Source: JAODBQ01 sp047602055
Lineage (GTDB): Bacteria; Actinomycetota; Acidimicrobiia; Acidimicrobiales; Ilumatobacteraceae
DNA: 64,000 bases
Assembly (NCBI GenBank): GCA_047602055.1
Contig: JASGIG010000001.1
Span: 2,108,001-2,172,000 of the forward strand
Direction: 5' to 3'
The notes under the pieces were generated by a model. The model saw nothing but the letters and a program-made list of their open reading frames with translations. It ran no database searches and had not been told where the DNA came from. The stretch's first letter is position 1. Each line of letters starts with the position of its first letter. Positions 25,001-33,649 of this stretch are shown here, one piece after another. The position numbers and the translations under genes were made by a program.

Positions 25001-26932
25001 ATGAGCCCGAACCACGTCACCTCCCGAATCCTGCGCGGCACCCCGGTCGGTTCGATCGGCGAGTCGGGTGCCGGTGCGGCGCTGACGGCCGCTCGCGCCG
25101 TGACCCCCGACGTGCTCGCCGACCTGCTCACGGACGCCGGCCTGCGCGGCCGCGGTGGCGCCGGGTTCCCGACCGGCCTGAAGTGGCGGACGGTGGCGTC
25201 GTACAGCTCGCCGGCCCAGCCGACACCGGTCGTGGTCAATGCCGCCGAGGGCGAGCCGGGCACGTTCAAGGACCGGGCGATCCTTCTGGAGAACCCGTAC
25301 GTCGTGCTGGAGGGCGCGCTGATCGCGGCCCACGCGGTGGGGGCCATCGAGGTGATCGTCGGCACGAAGGCGTCGTTCACCCACGAGCGCAGCCGGCTGG
25401 CCGCGGCGATCGACGAGGTCGCCGCCGCCGGGTGGGCAGACGGTGTGACGATCCGCGTCGTCGAAGGCCCCGGCGCCTACCTGTTCGGCGAGGAGACCGG
25501 GCTGCTCGAGGTGCTCGAAGGGCGGCCTCCGTTCCCGCGCGTCTCGCCCCCGTTCCGGCGTGGCGTCGACCCGACGGCGCGGCGCACGGGTCACTCGGCG
25601 TCGGGCGCGGCGTTCGCCGAGCAGGGCGGCGGTTGGTACGCGCCGGCGCTGGTCGACAACGTCGAGACGCTGGCCAACGTCCCCGGCATCGTCGCCAACG
25701 GCTCGGCATGGTTCCGCGAGCTGGGGACGGCGACGTCGCCCGGGTCGATCGTCTGCACGGTCAGCGGGAGCACGAACGTCCACGGCGTCGGCGAGGTCGC
25801 GATGGGGACGCCGCTGCGCGAGGTGATCGAGTCGCTCGGCGGCGGCCTGGCGGCGGGCCGCCGGATCGCCGCCGTGCTGTGCGGCGCGTCGGGCCCGCCG
25901 GTGACCCCGGACCTCCTCGACCTGCCGCTGACCTACGAGGACTTTGCCGCTGCCGGGCTCGGCCTCGGGTCGGCGAGCTTCATCGTCGTCGACGACGCGG
26001 TGCCGATGGCCCGGGTGGCCGCGTCGATGGCCCACTTCCTGGCGATCGAGAGCTGCGGCCAGTGCGAGCCATGCAAGCGTGACGGCCTGGCCCTCGACAC
26101 GCTGCTGCACGAACCGTCGTGGGATCGCCAGAAGATCGACTCACGCATCGCCACCGTCAACCGCGGTGCCCGCTGCGCGCTCGCTGGACAGACCGAGCGG
26201 GTCGTCGGTGCGCTCGTCGAGCTGGCGACGCGCGCGCCGGGTGGCGACGAGTGGGAGGACGCGGTCAACGCCATCGTGCCGCTCGTCGAGATCGTCGAGG
26301 GCCAGGCGGTGCTCGACGTCGCCTCGCTCGCCAAGCGCGCCGACTGGAGCTATCCGGCGGACGGGCGCGACAGCGGGGCGTGGCCGGCGCAGCACCTGGC
26401 AGACGAGCCGGTCATGCTGCGCCCGTCGCACACGCCGGAGCCGGTCGAGCCCGCCGACGCCGCCGAGGGACACGGCGGTCCGGACCGTGCTGATGGTGAC
26501 GCTGGCGTCGACCGTGCGTTCGACCCCCTGCTCGATGCCCACCGCCTGCTGGAGGAGCACCTTGCCGAGCTGCGCCGGGCGGCGGCGGGGGACCGGGCGG
26601 CCAAGGTCGAGCTGGTCCGCAGGGATCTCGCCGCCCACCGCCGGGTCACCGAGCGGTTCCTGTTCCCGATGGTCGAGCGGGTCCGGCCCGACGACGGCGA
26701 GGACATCGCCGACTTCCCGGACCGCCACGAGCGCAACGCGCAGCGTCTGCTCGACCGCCTCGACGCCGACCCGGCGAGTGCGTCGCCGCAGCTGCTCGAC
26801 GACATCGTCGCCGACGTGCACACCTCGATCGAGGAGCTGGAGCTGAAGGTCCTCCCCGTCCTGCGTGCCGCCCTCGACCCCGAGCAGGAGGACGAGCTTC
26901 GAGGCGGCATCGTGAGCGAGCTCGCCCGCTGA
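25001..26932 (+). CDS. NuoF-like NADH/FMN-binding protein fused to a hemerythrin-like domain
   Basis: Residues 1-430 match the 51-kDa subunit of NADH dehydrogenases: GRGGAGFPTGLKW and EGEPGTFKDR (FMN/NADH), ETGLLEVLEG, an SLBB-like part, and the 4Fe-4S motif ESCGQCEPC with a later Cys (GARCAL). Residues about 505-643 are a four-helix HHE hemerythrin domain, with His/Glu in LLDAHRLLEEHLAEL, AAHRRVTERFLFP and FPDRHERN. No NuoE or NuoG is nearby. ATG 25001 is chosen; an in-frame ATG at 24941 would cover promoter sequence. Probably an iron/oxygen- or NO-linked NADH oxidoreductase (inference). Confidence 0.88.
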   Translation: MSPNHVTSRILRGTPVGSIGESGAGAALTAARAVTPDVLADLLTDAGLRGRGGAGFPTGLKWRTVASYSSPAQPTPVVVNAAEGEPGTFKDRAILLENPYVVLEGALIAAHAVGAIEVIVGTKASFTHERSRLAAAIDEVAAAGWADGVTIRVVEGPGAYLFGEETGLLEVLEGRPPFPRVSPPFRRGVDPTARRTGHSASGAAFAEQGGGWYAPALVDNVETLANVPGIVANGSAWFRELGTATSPGSIVCTVSGSTNVHGVGEVAMGTPLREVIESLGGGLAAGRRIAAVLCGASGPPVTPDLLDLPLTYEDFAAAGLGLGSASFIVVDDAVPMARVAASMAHFLAIESCGQCEPCKRDGLALDTLLHEPSWDRQKIDSRIATVNRGARCALAGQTERVVGALVELATRAPGGDEWEDAVNAIVPLVEIVEGQAVLDVASLAKRADWSYPADGRDSGAWPAQHLADEPVMLRPSHTPEPVEPADAAEGHGGPDRADGDAGVDRAFDPLLDAHRLLEEHLAELRRAAAGDRAAKVELVRRDLAAHRRVTERFLFPMVERVRPDDGEDIADFPDRHERNAQRLLDRLDADPASASPQLLDDIVADVHTSIEELELKVLPVLRAALDPEQEDELRGGIVSELAR

Positions 26933-26938
26933 CGTCGT

Positions 26939-27044
26939 GAGATTCGAGATGTGCGCAGCAGTTGCGCACATCTCGAATCTCGATCGGTCAGGCGGTCACC
27001 GGCGATTCGAGATGTGCAGCGCCCGTGCGCACATCTCGAATCGC
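26939..27044. repeat. Hairpin repeat family E, second tandem pair
   Basis: The hairpin at 26939-26981 has perfect 19-bp arms (GAGATTCGAGATGTGCGCA) and a 5-base loop. The hairpin at 27002-27044 has 16-bp arms (GCGATTCGAGATGTGC). They lie between the converging NuoF-hemerythrin and coxL genes and share their arm sequence with the pair at 12484-12588. Confidence 0.9.
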
Positions 27045-27056
27045 GTGGGGCCGGGG

Positions 27057-29357
27057 TCAGGCGGAGGTCTCGGCGATCGCCCGCCAGATGCGCTCTGGCG
27101 TGCACGGCATGTCGATGTGGCGTACGCCGAGGTGGCTCACCGCGTCGACGACGGCGGACTGCACCGCGGGCGTCGAGCCGATCGTGCCGCTCTCGCCGAT
27201 GCCCTTCGCCCCGATCGGGTTCATGAACGTCGGCGTCTCCATGTGGACGACCTCGACGCTCGGCAGCTCGGCTGCGGAGATGAACGCATAGTCGGCCAGG
27301 TTCGACGTGATCGGGTTGCCGTCGTCGTCGTAGCGGACCTCCTCCAGCAGCGCCTGGGCCGTGCCCTGGGCGACGCCACCGTGGATCTGGCCCTCCAACA
27401 GCAGCGGGTTGAGCACCCGGCCGGCGTCGTCGCAAGCCACGATCCTGACCAGCTCGACCTTGCCCGTCTCGGTGTCGACCTCGACGACGGCGACGTGCGC
27501 CCCGAACGGGAACGTCGCCCCACCGGCCTGGAAGAACGTGGCGTGGGCCAGCCCCTCGGGTAGCTCAGGATCGTCCTTGGCGGCGACGGCCAGCTCGGCC
27601 CACGACTTGGCGACCGCGGGCGTGCCGGCAACGTGGAACGCTCCGGCATCCTTGTCCAGCTCGATGTCGGCGACGTCGGCCTCGAGCAGCTTGGCGGCCA
27701 GCTTCTTGGCGTCGTCGACCAGCTCGCCGGCGGCCTCGTACACGGCCGCGCCGCCCTGCTGCAGCGAGCGTGAACCCATCGTCCCCGCACCCTTGGGGAC
27801 GAGGTCGGTGTCGCCCCACACCACGTCGATCTGGTCCATCGGGATGCCGGTCTGCTCGTGGGCGAGCATCGACCACGACGTGACGTGGCCCTGCCCGTGC
27901 GGCGACGTGCCGGTGTAGACGATCGCCCGGCCGTTGTCGAGGACCTCGATCTTGGCGTGCTCGCCGAACGGGTCGACGCCGCCGGTGATCTCGACGTAGG
28001 TGCTGACGCCGATGCCGAGTTGCTTGGTCCCGCCGGCTGCGCGCCGGGCGGCCTGCTCGGCGCGCAGCTCGTCGTAGCCGGCCGCGGCGAGCGCCTTGTC
28101 GAGCGCGCCGACGTAGTCGCCGACGTCGTAGGTCTGGCCGACGACGGTGGTGTGCGGCTCGCTGAACGGGGCGATCAGGTTCTTGCGGCGCACCTCGGCC
28201 GGGTCCATGCCGATCTCGGCGGCGAACATGTCCATGATCCGCTCGGCCGCGGCGGTGGCCTCCGGACGCCCGGCGCCGCGGTAGGCGGTGATCGGCGTCG
28301 TGTTGGTGACCACGCTCGTCGTGCGGCACTCGATGTTGGGGATGTCGTAGACGGCGCTGGCCATCGGCCGGGTCATGAACGGGGCGAGGATCGCGCCCAT
28401 CTCGGCGAACGCGCCGGAGTCCTGGACGACCTGCAGGCGGTAGTGGGTGACCCTGCCGTCACGGGTGCCGCCGAGGGTGGCGTACTGGATCTGGCCGCGG
28501 CCGTGGCCGAGCGCCATCATCGACTCGGTACGGGTCTCCTGCCAGCGCAGCGGGCGGCCGACCTTCTTGCTGATCGCCCCGAGCAGGATCTCCTCCGGGT
28601 AGCAGCTGATCTTGGCGCCGAAGCCGCCGCCGACGTCGGGGGTGATGACGTGGACCTGGTCGTCCTCCAGCCCGTTGCCGGCCTTGATCGTGTCGCGGGC
28701 GCCCTGCGCGCCCTGCGTGCTCAGCCACTGGTGCAGGCGCCCGTCCTCCCACACGACCGCTGCGCCGCGCACCTCCAGCGGGCACGGGGCGACGCGCTGG
28801 TTGACGAAGCGGCCCTTGACCACCACCTCGCAGTCGGCGAAGTACTCGTCGCCGGTGACGTCGGGGGCGCCGATCGCAGTCGAGTCGAACACGACGTTGC
28901 TGCCGGCATCCTCGTAGATCAGGGTGGACGACGCCATCGCCGCCTCCGGGTCGACCAGCACGTCGAGCGGGTCGTAGTCGACGATCACCTGCTCGGCGGC
29001 GTCCTCGCCCTGCCGGCGGGTCTCGCTGACGACGGCCGCGATCGGCTCGCCGACGTAGCGGACCTTGCCGATCGCCAGGTTGCCGCGGGCGACGCCCGGG
29101 TTGAACGGCGACGGTGCCGGGGTGACGCCGAGATCCTCGGCGGTGAGCACGGCGATGACACCTGGCATCTCCAGCGCCCCGGACGCGTCGATCCCGGTGA
29201 TCGTCCCGTGGGCGACGGTCGAGCGGACGTAGGTGACGAACGCCGCGCCGGCGAGGCGTGGCTCGTCGGCGAGGTCGTCGACGTACTTGCCGCCGACGGT
29301 GAGGAACTTCGGGTCCTCCTTGCGCAGAACGCGGTTCCCGAGGATGCTGCCAGGCAC
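27057..29357 (-). CDS. coxL: CoxL, molybdenum-binding large subunit (form II-type)
   Basis: Catalytic subunit of a CO-dehydrogenase/xanthine-dehydrogenase-family enzyme. The active-site loop reads AYRGAGR, the form II type, and not the form I AYRCSFR with the Cu-ligand Cys. Cofactor blocks are GGGFGAKI, GTSPHGQGH and the active-site Glu in GAKGIGESGT. 766 aa, complete. It starts at GTG 29357 with GGGGG upstream. CoxS/CoxM lie 6.4 kb downstream in the reading direction, separated by five genes. True CO oxidation cannot be inferred; form II enzymes may act on other substrates. Confidence 0.93.
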   Translation of the reverse strand: MPGSILGNRVLRKEDPKFLTVGGKYVDDLADEPRLAGAAFVTYVRSTVAHGTITGIDASGALEMPGVIAVLTAEDLGVTPAPSPFNPGVARGNLAIGKVRYVGEPIAAVVSETRRQGEDAAEQVIVDYDPLDVLVDPEAAMASSTLIYEDAGSNVVFDSTAIGAPDVTGDEYFADCEVVVKGRFVNQRVAPCPLEVRGAAVVWEDGRLHQWLSTQGAQGARDTIKAGNGLEDDQVHVITPDVGGGFGAKISCYPEEILLGAISKKVGRPLRWQETRTESMMALGHGRGQIQYATLGGTRDGRVTHYRLQVVQDSGAFAEMGAILAPFMTRPMASAVYDIPNIECRTTSVVTNTTPITAYRGAGRPEATAAAERIMDMFAAEIGMDPAEVRRKNLIAPFSEPHTTVVGQTYDVGDYVGALDKALAAAGYDELRAEQAARRAAGGTKQLGIGVSTYVEITGGVDPFGEHAKIEVLDNGRAIVYTGTSPHGQGHVTSWSMLAHEQTGIPMDQIDVVWGDTDLVPKGAGTMGSRSLQQGGAAVYEAAGELVDDAKKLAAKLLEADVADIELDKDAGAFHVAGTPAVAKSWAELAVAAKDDPELPEGLAHATFFQAGGATFPFGAHVAVVEVDTETGKVELVRIVACDDAGRVLNPLLLEGQIHGGVAQGTAQALLEEVRYDDDGNPITSNLADYAFISAAELPSVEVVHMETPTFMNPIGAKGIGESGTIGSTPAVQSAVVDAVSHLGVRHIDMPCTPERIWRAIAETSA

Positions 29358-29496
29358 GCGTGGTCCCCCTGATGACGTGTGGCGCCCCCGGCGGGCGCAC
29401 TCAGCCCGGAACCTAGTGGATCACCGATGCCGGCGCCCGCCCGGCGCACCGGTCATCACCCGAACGTCACGGTTCGCTTCCGGCGGTGGACGAAGC

Positions 29497-30163
29497 TCAC
29501 GGCGAGGCGTCGGGGACGGCTTCCGGCAGCGCGGTCGGGGGAACGGTGACGCTCGGGTCGACGGTGGTCGTCGCCGCGCCGTCGACGACCGTCGTTGCCG
29601 GCGCTTCGGCAGGGGCCGCCGCTGTCGTCGTCGCCGGCTCGACCGTCGTCGCGGCTGCCGCGGCAGCTTCGGCGGCCTCCCGCTGGCGGACGGCGACGAT
29701 CTGGGTGACGCCGTCGTACGGCCAACCGGCGGGGAGCGTGATCGGGGCGTCGGGCGCCGGCATCACCGTCACCCGATTCTCGCCGAGCTCGCCGTAGCCG
29801 ATCTCGGCGCGGGCGGCCTCCTTGATGCCATCGGGGGTCTGCAAGTAGTTGACCTCGGTGGCCAGCTGGGCGTTGGCCGCGGTGAGCACGGCCAGCTCGC
29901 GCTGGCGCTCGGCGAGGTCGTCGCGCTGGCGGTACCACGACTTCACCGGCAGGACGAACAGGGCGGCCATCGAGCGCGCCGACGATCACGACGGCGACGA
30001 CGGCGACCAGCAACCGGTAGCCCGGGGCCTTGACGAGCTGCTTGTCGCGGGCGATGGGACGGGTGAAGTCGCCGAAGCGCGTGCCGTCGGCGTCGGCGCG
30101 TGGCGTCGCTTTGGTGAGCGAGCGCGACCGCTTGATCGAGGAAGTCCGGTGGCCGTCGCTCAC
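29497..30163 (-). CDS. ftsB: FtsB/DivIC septum-formation protein, frameshifted
   Basis: Divisome protein bridging FtsL and FtsQ at the septum. The N-terminal cytoplasmic tail of about 45 residues and membrane helix (YRLLVAVVAVVIVG) are in the frame from GTG 30163. The coiled coil (RQRDDLAERQRELAVLTAAN) and conserved EARAEIGYG-like region are in the next frame from 29970. One extra base near 29965 splits them. The C-terminus is a long Ala/Thr/Pro tail (about 70 residues). It follows eno, the classic actinobacterial order. Confidence 0.87.
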
Positions 30164-30319
30164 GACGGACCATTCTTCCAGCCCGGCCCGCCGAACGGGC
30201 GGCAATCAGCGGCAGCTAGGGCTTTGCCGATTCGGTCCGTGGGCGGCTGTTGCCAGGTGCACCCGGCGGCGCGACCGCCAGGGAACCCGCCTGACGGGGC
30301 GGGCGACGAAAGCGAGCCG

Positions 30320-31594
30320 TCAGGCGAGCGGACGCCGAATGCCCCGAATCGAAGCCGTCTCGCCGAGTTGCTCCTCGATGCGCAGCAGCTGGTTGTACTT
30401 GGCGACGCGGTCGCTGCGCGCCGGGGCGCCGGTCTTGATCTGGCCGCAGTTGGTGGCGACGGCGAGGTCGGCGATCGTCGTGTCCTCGGTCTCGCCGCTG
30501 CGGTGGCTCATCACGCTCGTGTAGCCGGAGCGGGTGGCCAGGTCGACGGTGTCGAGGGTCTCGGTGAGGCTGCCGATCTGGTTGACCTTGACGAGCACGC
30601 TGTTGGCGACGGTGCGCTCGATGCCCATGCGCAGGCGGGCGACGTTGGTGACGAACAGGTCGTCGCCGACCAGCTGGACCTTGCCGGACAAGGCTTTCGT
30701 CAGCGCGGCCCACCCGTCCCAGTCGTCCTCGGCCATCCCGTCCTCGATGCTGACGATCGGGTACGTGTCGACCAGCCGCGACCAGTAGGCGACCATGTCG
30801 TCGGCCGAGAGCACCTTGCCCTCACCGGTCAGGTGGTACGCGCCGTCCTTGTAGATCTCGCTCATCGCCGGGTCGAGGGCGATGGCGATGTCCTCGCCAG
30901 GCGTGTAGCCGGCCTTGTCGATCGCCTCGACGAGGATCTTGATGGCGTCCTCGTTGGTGGCCAGGTTGGGGGCGAAGCCGCCCTCGTCACCGACGGCGGT
31001 GGACAGGCCGCGGTCGTGGAGCACCGACTTCAGCGTGTGGTAGGTCTCGGTGCCCCAGCGCAGGGCCTCGCGGAAGCTCGGCGCGCCGACCGGCATCACC
31101 ATGAACTCCTGCATGTCGATGGTGTTGTCGGCGTGCGCCCCGCCGTTGACGACGTTCATCATCGGGATCGGCAGGACGTGGGCGTTGGGGCCGCCGACGT
31201 AGCGCCACAGCGGCAGGTCGAGGTCGGCGGCGGCGGCCTTGGCGACGGCGAGCGACGTGCCGAGGATCGCGTTGGCGCCGAGGCGGCCCTTGTTGTCGGT
31301 GCCGTCGAGGGCGACGAGCTGGTCGTCGACGAAGCGCTGCTCCAGCGCGTCGACGCCGTCGAGGGCGTCGGCGATCTCGCCGTTGACGTGGCCGACCGCG
31401 GTCTGCACGCCCTTGCCGCCGAAGCGCTTGCCGCCGTCGCGCAGCTCGACCGCCTCGTGCTCGCCGGTCGACGCGCCGGACGGCACCGCGGCCCGGCCGC
31501 TGGCGCCGGAGTCGAGGACGACCTCGACCTCGACGGTGGGGTTGCCGCGCGAGTCGAGGATCTCACGCCCGACGATGGAGACGATGTCGCTCAT
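30320..31594 (-). CDS. eno: Enolase
   Basis: Interconverts 2-phosphoglycerate and phosphoenolpyruvate in glycolysis (cytoplasm, Mg). ATG 31594 begins MSDIVSIVGREILDSRGNPT. The catalytic blocks AVPSGASTGEHEA, VGDEGGFAPN, SIEDGMAEDDWDGW, VKVNQIGSLTET and the signature SHRSGETEDTTIADL are all intact. 424 aa is standard. The 156-bp gap to ftsB contains a weak CCCGCC/GGCGGG hairpin and probably the ftsB promoter. Confidence 0.97.
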   Translation of the reverse strand: MSDIVSIVGREILDSRGNPTVEVEVVLDSGASGRAAVPSGASTGEHEAVELRDGGKRFGGKGVQTAVGHVNGEIADALDGVDALEQRFVDDQLVALDGTDNKGRLGANAILGTSLAVAKAAAADLDLPLWRYVGGPNAHVLPIPMMNVVNGGAHADNTIDMQEFMVMPVGAPSFREALRWGTETYHTLKSVLHDRGLSTAVGDEGGFAPNLATNEDAIKILVEAIDKAGYTPGEDIAIALDPAMSEIYKDGAYHLTGEGKVLSADDMVAYWSRLVDTYPIVSIEDGMAEDDWDGWAALTKALSGKVQLVGDDLFVTNVARLRMGIERTVANSVLVKVNQIGSLTETLDTVDLATRSGYTSVMSHRSGETEDTTIADLAVATNCGQIKTGAPARSDRVAKYNQLLRIEEQLGETASIRGIRRPLA

Positions 31595-31605
31595 GGGCCG
31601 TGAGG

Positions 31606-33039
31606 CTATGCGCGGGCCTTGACCTCGTCCCACAACGCATCGAGGACCGTGAGATCGGATCGGTGCAGGTCGATGCCGCGCTGTCGCGCGAGTGCCTCCA
31701 CCGCCTCGAACCTCGTGCGGAACTTGTGGGCCGCGCCACGCAGCGCGGCCTCGGGTTCGATCTTCAGGTGGCGGGCGACGTTGACGACGGCGAACAGCAG
31801 GTCGCCGAGCTCCTCGTCCTGCTCCTCGGCGGTGGTCGCGGCCACCAGCTCGGCGGCCTCCTCGGCGATCTTCGGCAGCGCGCCGTCGACGTCGGGCCAG
31901 TCGAAGCCGAGCTTGGCGGCCTTGCGCTGCACGGCGTCGGCGTACATCAGCGCCGGCTGCGACATCGCCACGCCGTCGAACACCGACGTGCGCTGCTTCT
32001 CCTCGCGCTTGATCGCGTCCCAGTTGCGCAGCACGGTCGCGCTGTCGTCGGCGGAGACGTCGCCGAACACGTGCGGGTGGCGGCGCACCAGCTTGTCGTG
32101 CACGCCGCGGGCGACATCGGCCATCGAGAACCGGCCCTCCTGCTCGGCGATCGTCGCGTGGAACTCGATCTGGTACAGCAGGTCGCCGAGCTCCTCGACG
32201 ACGTGCTCGTCGGTGGCCGGGTCGTCGGGGTCGAGGTCGCGCAGCGCGTCGACCAGCTCGTAGGTCTCCTCCAGCAGGTAGCGCACGAGCGACTGGTGGT
32301 CCTGCTCGCGGTCCCACGGGCACTGCTCGCGCAGCGTGCGGGCCAGCTGGTGGAAGCGGACCAGTTCGGCGCCGACGGGCTCGCCGAGGTGGGGGACGTA
32401 GAGGCAGGTGAGGTGGTCGGCGGCGACGGTGCGGTCCAGCTCGGCCCAGGTCGTGTGGGTGACGGCCTGCTCCAGCGTGCCGAGGCGCTGGAGGACGACG
32501 ACCTCCTCGTCACCGGTCGCACCGTCGACGGCGAGCTTGATCTCGCTGAGCACCCAGTCGGCGTGGGCGTGGGCGACGAGCAGGGGCCCGGTCAGGCCGG
32601 CCGCGGCCGTGGCGAACTCGTGGCCGTCGACCAGCGTGACGCGCTGCTCGACTGGGTCGATGCCGAGCACCGCCCAGGCGACGTCGAGGAACGACAGCGC
32701 CGGCAGCACGTCGGTCGCCACCCGCTCGTCGGCGCGCAGCAGCTGGACGGTCCGCTCCAGGACCAGCGGCGAGCCGGGGACGGCGTAGAGGATCTCGCCG
32801 TGCTCGGTGGCGGCGGCGACGAGCCGCTCGACGATCTCGGCGTACACGTCGGCGAACGTGTCGGCCCGCTCGTAGACGTCGTCGAAGCTCAGGGCCGGCT
32901 CGACCAGCGGCGCCGACGGGTGGCGCGCGGTGCGCAGGTAGCGGTGCTCGTGGGTGCCGATCGCGTCGAGCGTCTGGCGGGTGACGTGCGCCGGATCGCC
33001 CGGCCCGAGCCCGACGACGACGATCCGCGGCGCCGCCAC
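31606..33039 (-). CDS. mazG: Tetrapyrrole-methylase-like / MazG nucleotide pyrophosphohydrolase fusion
   Basis: House-cleaning nucleotide pyrophosphohydrolase. Residues 1-215 form a SAM-methylase-like domain (VVVGLGPGDPAHVTRQTL; VPGSPLVLERTV). Residues 240-477 form a two-part MazG domain with CPWDREQDHQSL, EETYELVDALRDLD, EELGDLLYQIEFHA and later EEAAELVAA/EELGDLLFAVVNVAR. The same fusion is known as YabN in Bacillus. GTG 33039 follows the lipoprotein stop by 2 bases; eno starts 11 bp downstream of its stop, so the three are an operon. Confidence 0.93.
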   Translation of the reverse strand: MAAPRIVVVGLGPGDPAHVTRQTLDAIGTHEHRYLRTARHPSAPLVEPALSFDDVYERADTFADVYAEIVERLVAAATEHGEILYAVPGSPLVLERTVQLLRADERVATDVLPALSFLDVAWAVLGIDPVEQRVTLVDGHEFATAAAGLTGPLLVAHAHADWVLSEIKLAVDGATGDEEVVVLQRLGTLEQAVTHTTWAELDRTVAADHLTCLYVPHLGEPVGAELVRFHQLARTLREQCPWDREQDHQSLVRYLLEETYELVDALRDLDPDDPATDEHVVEELGDLLYQIEFHATIAEQEGRFSMADVARGVHDKLVRRHPHVFGDVSADDSATVLRNWDAIKREEKQRTSVFDGVAMSQPALMYADAVQRKAAKLGFDWPDVDGALPKIAEEAAELVAATTAEEQDEELGDLLFAVVNVARHLKIEPEAALRGAAHKFRTRFEAVEALARQRGIDLHRSDLTVLDALWDEVKARA

Positions 33040-33041
33040 GA

Positions 33042-33608
33042 TCAGGCGGCGCTGGTCGTCGTGGTGGCGAGCGGGGTCAGCTTCGTGCCGAACGGGATCA
33101 GGGCGACGCGCTCGGCATCCCAGTACCCGTACCGGGAATCGACGTGGACGTCGGCGGCCTGGATCGCCGCGACGAGCTTGGACCGGTCCTGGGTGTTGTC
33201 CAGCACGTTCTGCAACGCGATGAAGCGCGAGATCAGCGTCTGCGTCCCACCGCCGGCCGAGTCGAACTGCGTCTTGTAGTCGCCGGGGAGGCTCGACAGC
33301 ACGGAGTCGACCGTCGGATCGTCGTCGAGGGACGCGGCACCCCCGGCCTGGAGGGCCTCCAGCGAGATCCACAGGCTGATCACGTTGTCGGCCTGCGACA
33401 TGGTGGCCGCCGTACCGTCCACCGCCCCCGTCTGCAGCGTCTCCTGGATGATCCGGTTGTTGAGCATCTCGTCCAGCTCGTCGCGGGTCAGCTCGGCGTC
33501 GCCGACGCGAGCGACGACGTCGCGCTGGCTGACAGGGTTGGTGCCGCACGACGACAGCGTCAGCGCGGCGAGGAGGGCGACGATGACGGCGAGGACGCGG
33601 CGGCTCAC
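33042..33608 (-). CDS. SurA/PrsA N-terminal-like lipoprotein
   Basis: 188 residues with a signal peptide and lipobox (LAALTLSSCGTN), then a helical segment typical of SurA/PrsA chaperone N-termini (VARVGDAELTRDELDEMLNNRI). No peptidyl-prolyl isomerase domain is present. It probably helps fold exported proteins outside the membrane. It precedes mazG and eno in an operon, a common arrangement after mfd in actinobacteria. Confidence 0.82.
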   Translation of the reverse strand: MSRRVLAVIVALLAALTLSSCGTNPVSQRDVVARVGDAELTRDELDEMLNNRIIQETLQTGAVDGTAATMSQADNVISLWISLEALQAGGAASLDDDPTVDSVLSSLPGDYKTQFDSAGGGTQTLISRFIALQNVLDNTQDRSKLVAAIQAADVHVDSRYGYWDAERVALIPFGTKLTPLATTTTSAA

Positions 33609-33649
33609 GGGCGACGACGTTACTCAGCGATGGTGCGGAAGGCCCAGCG

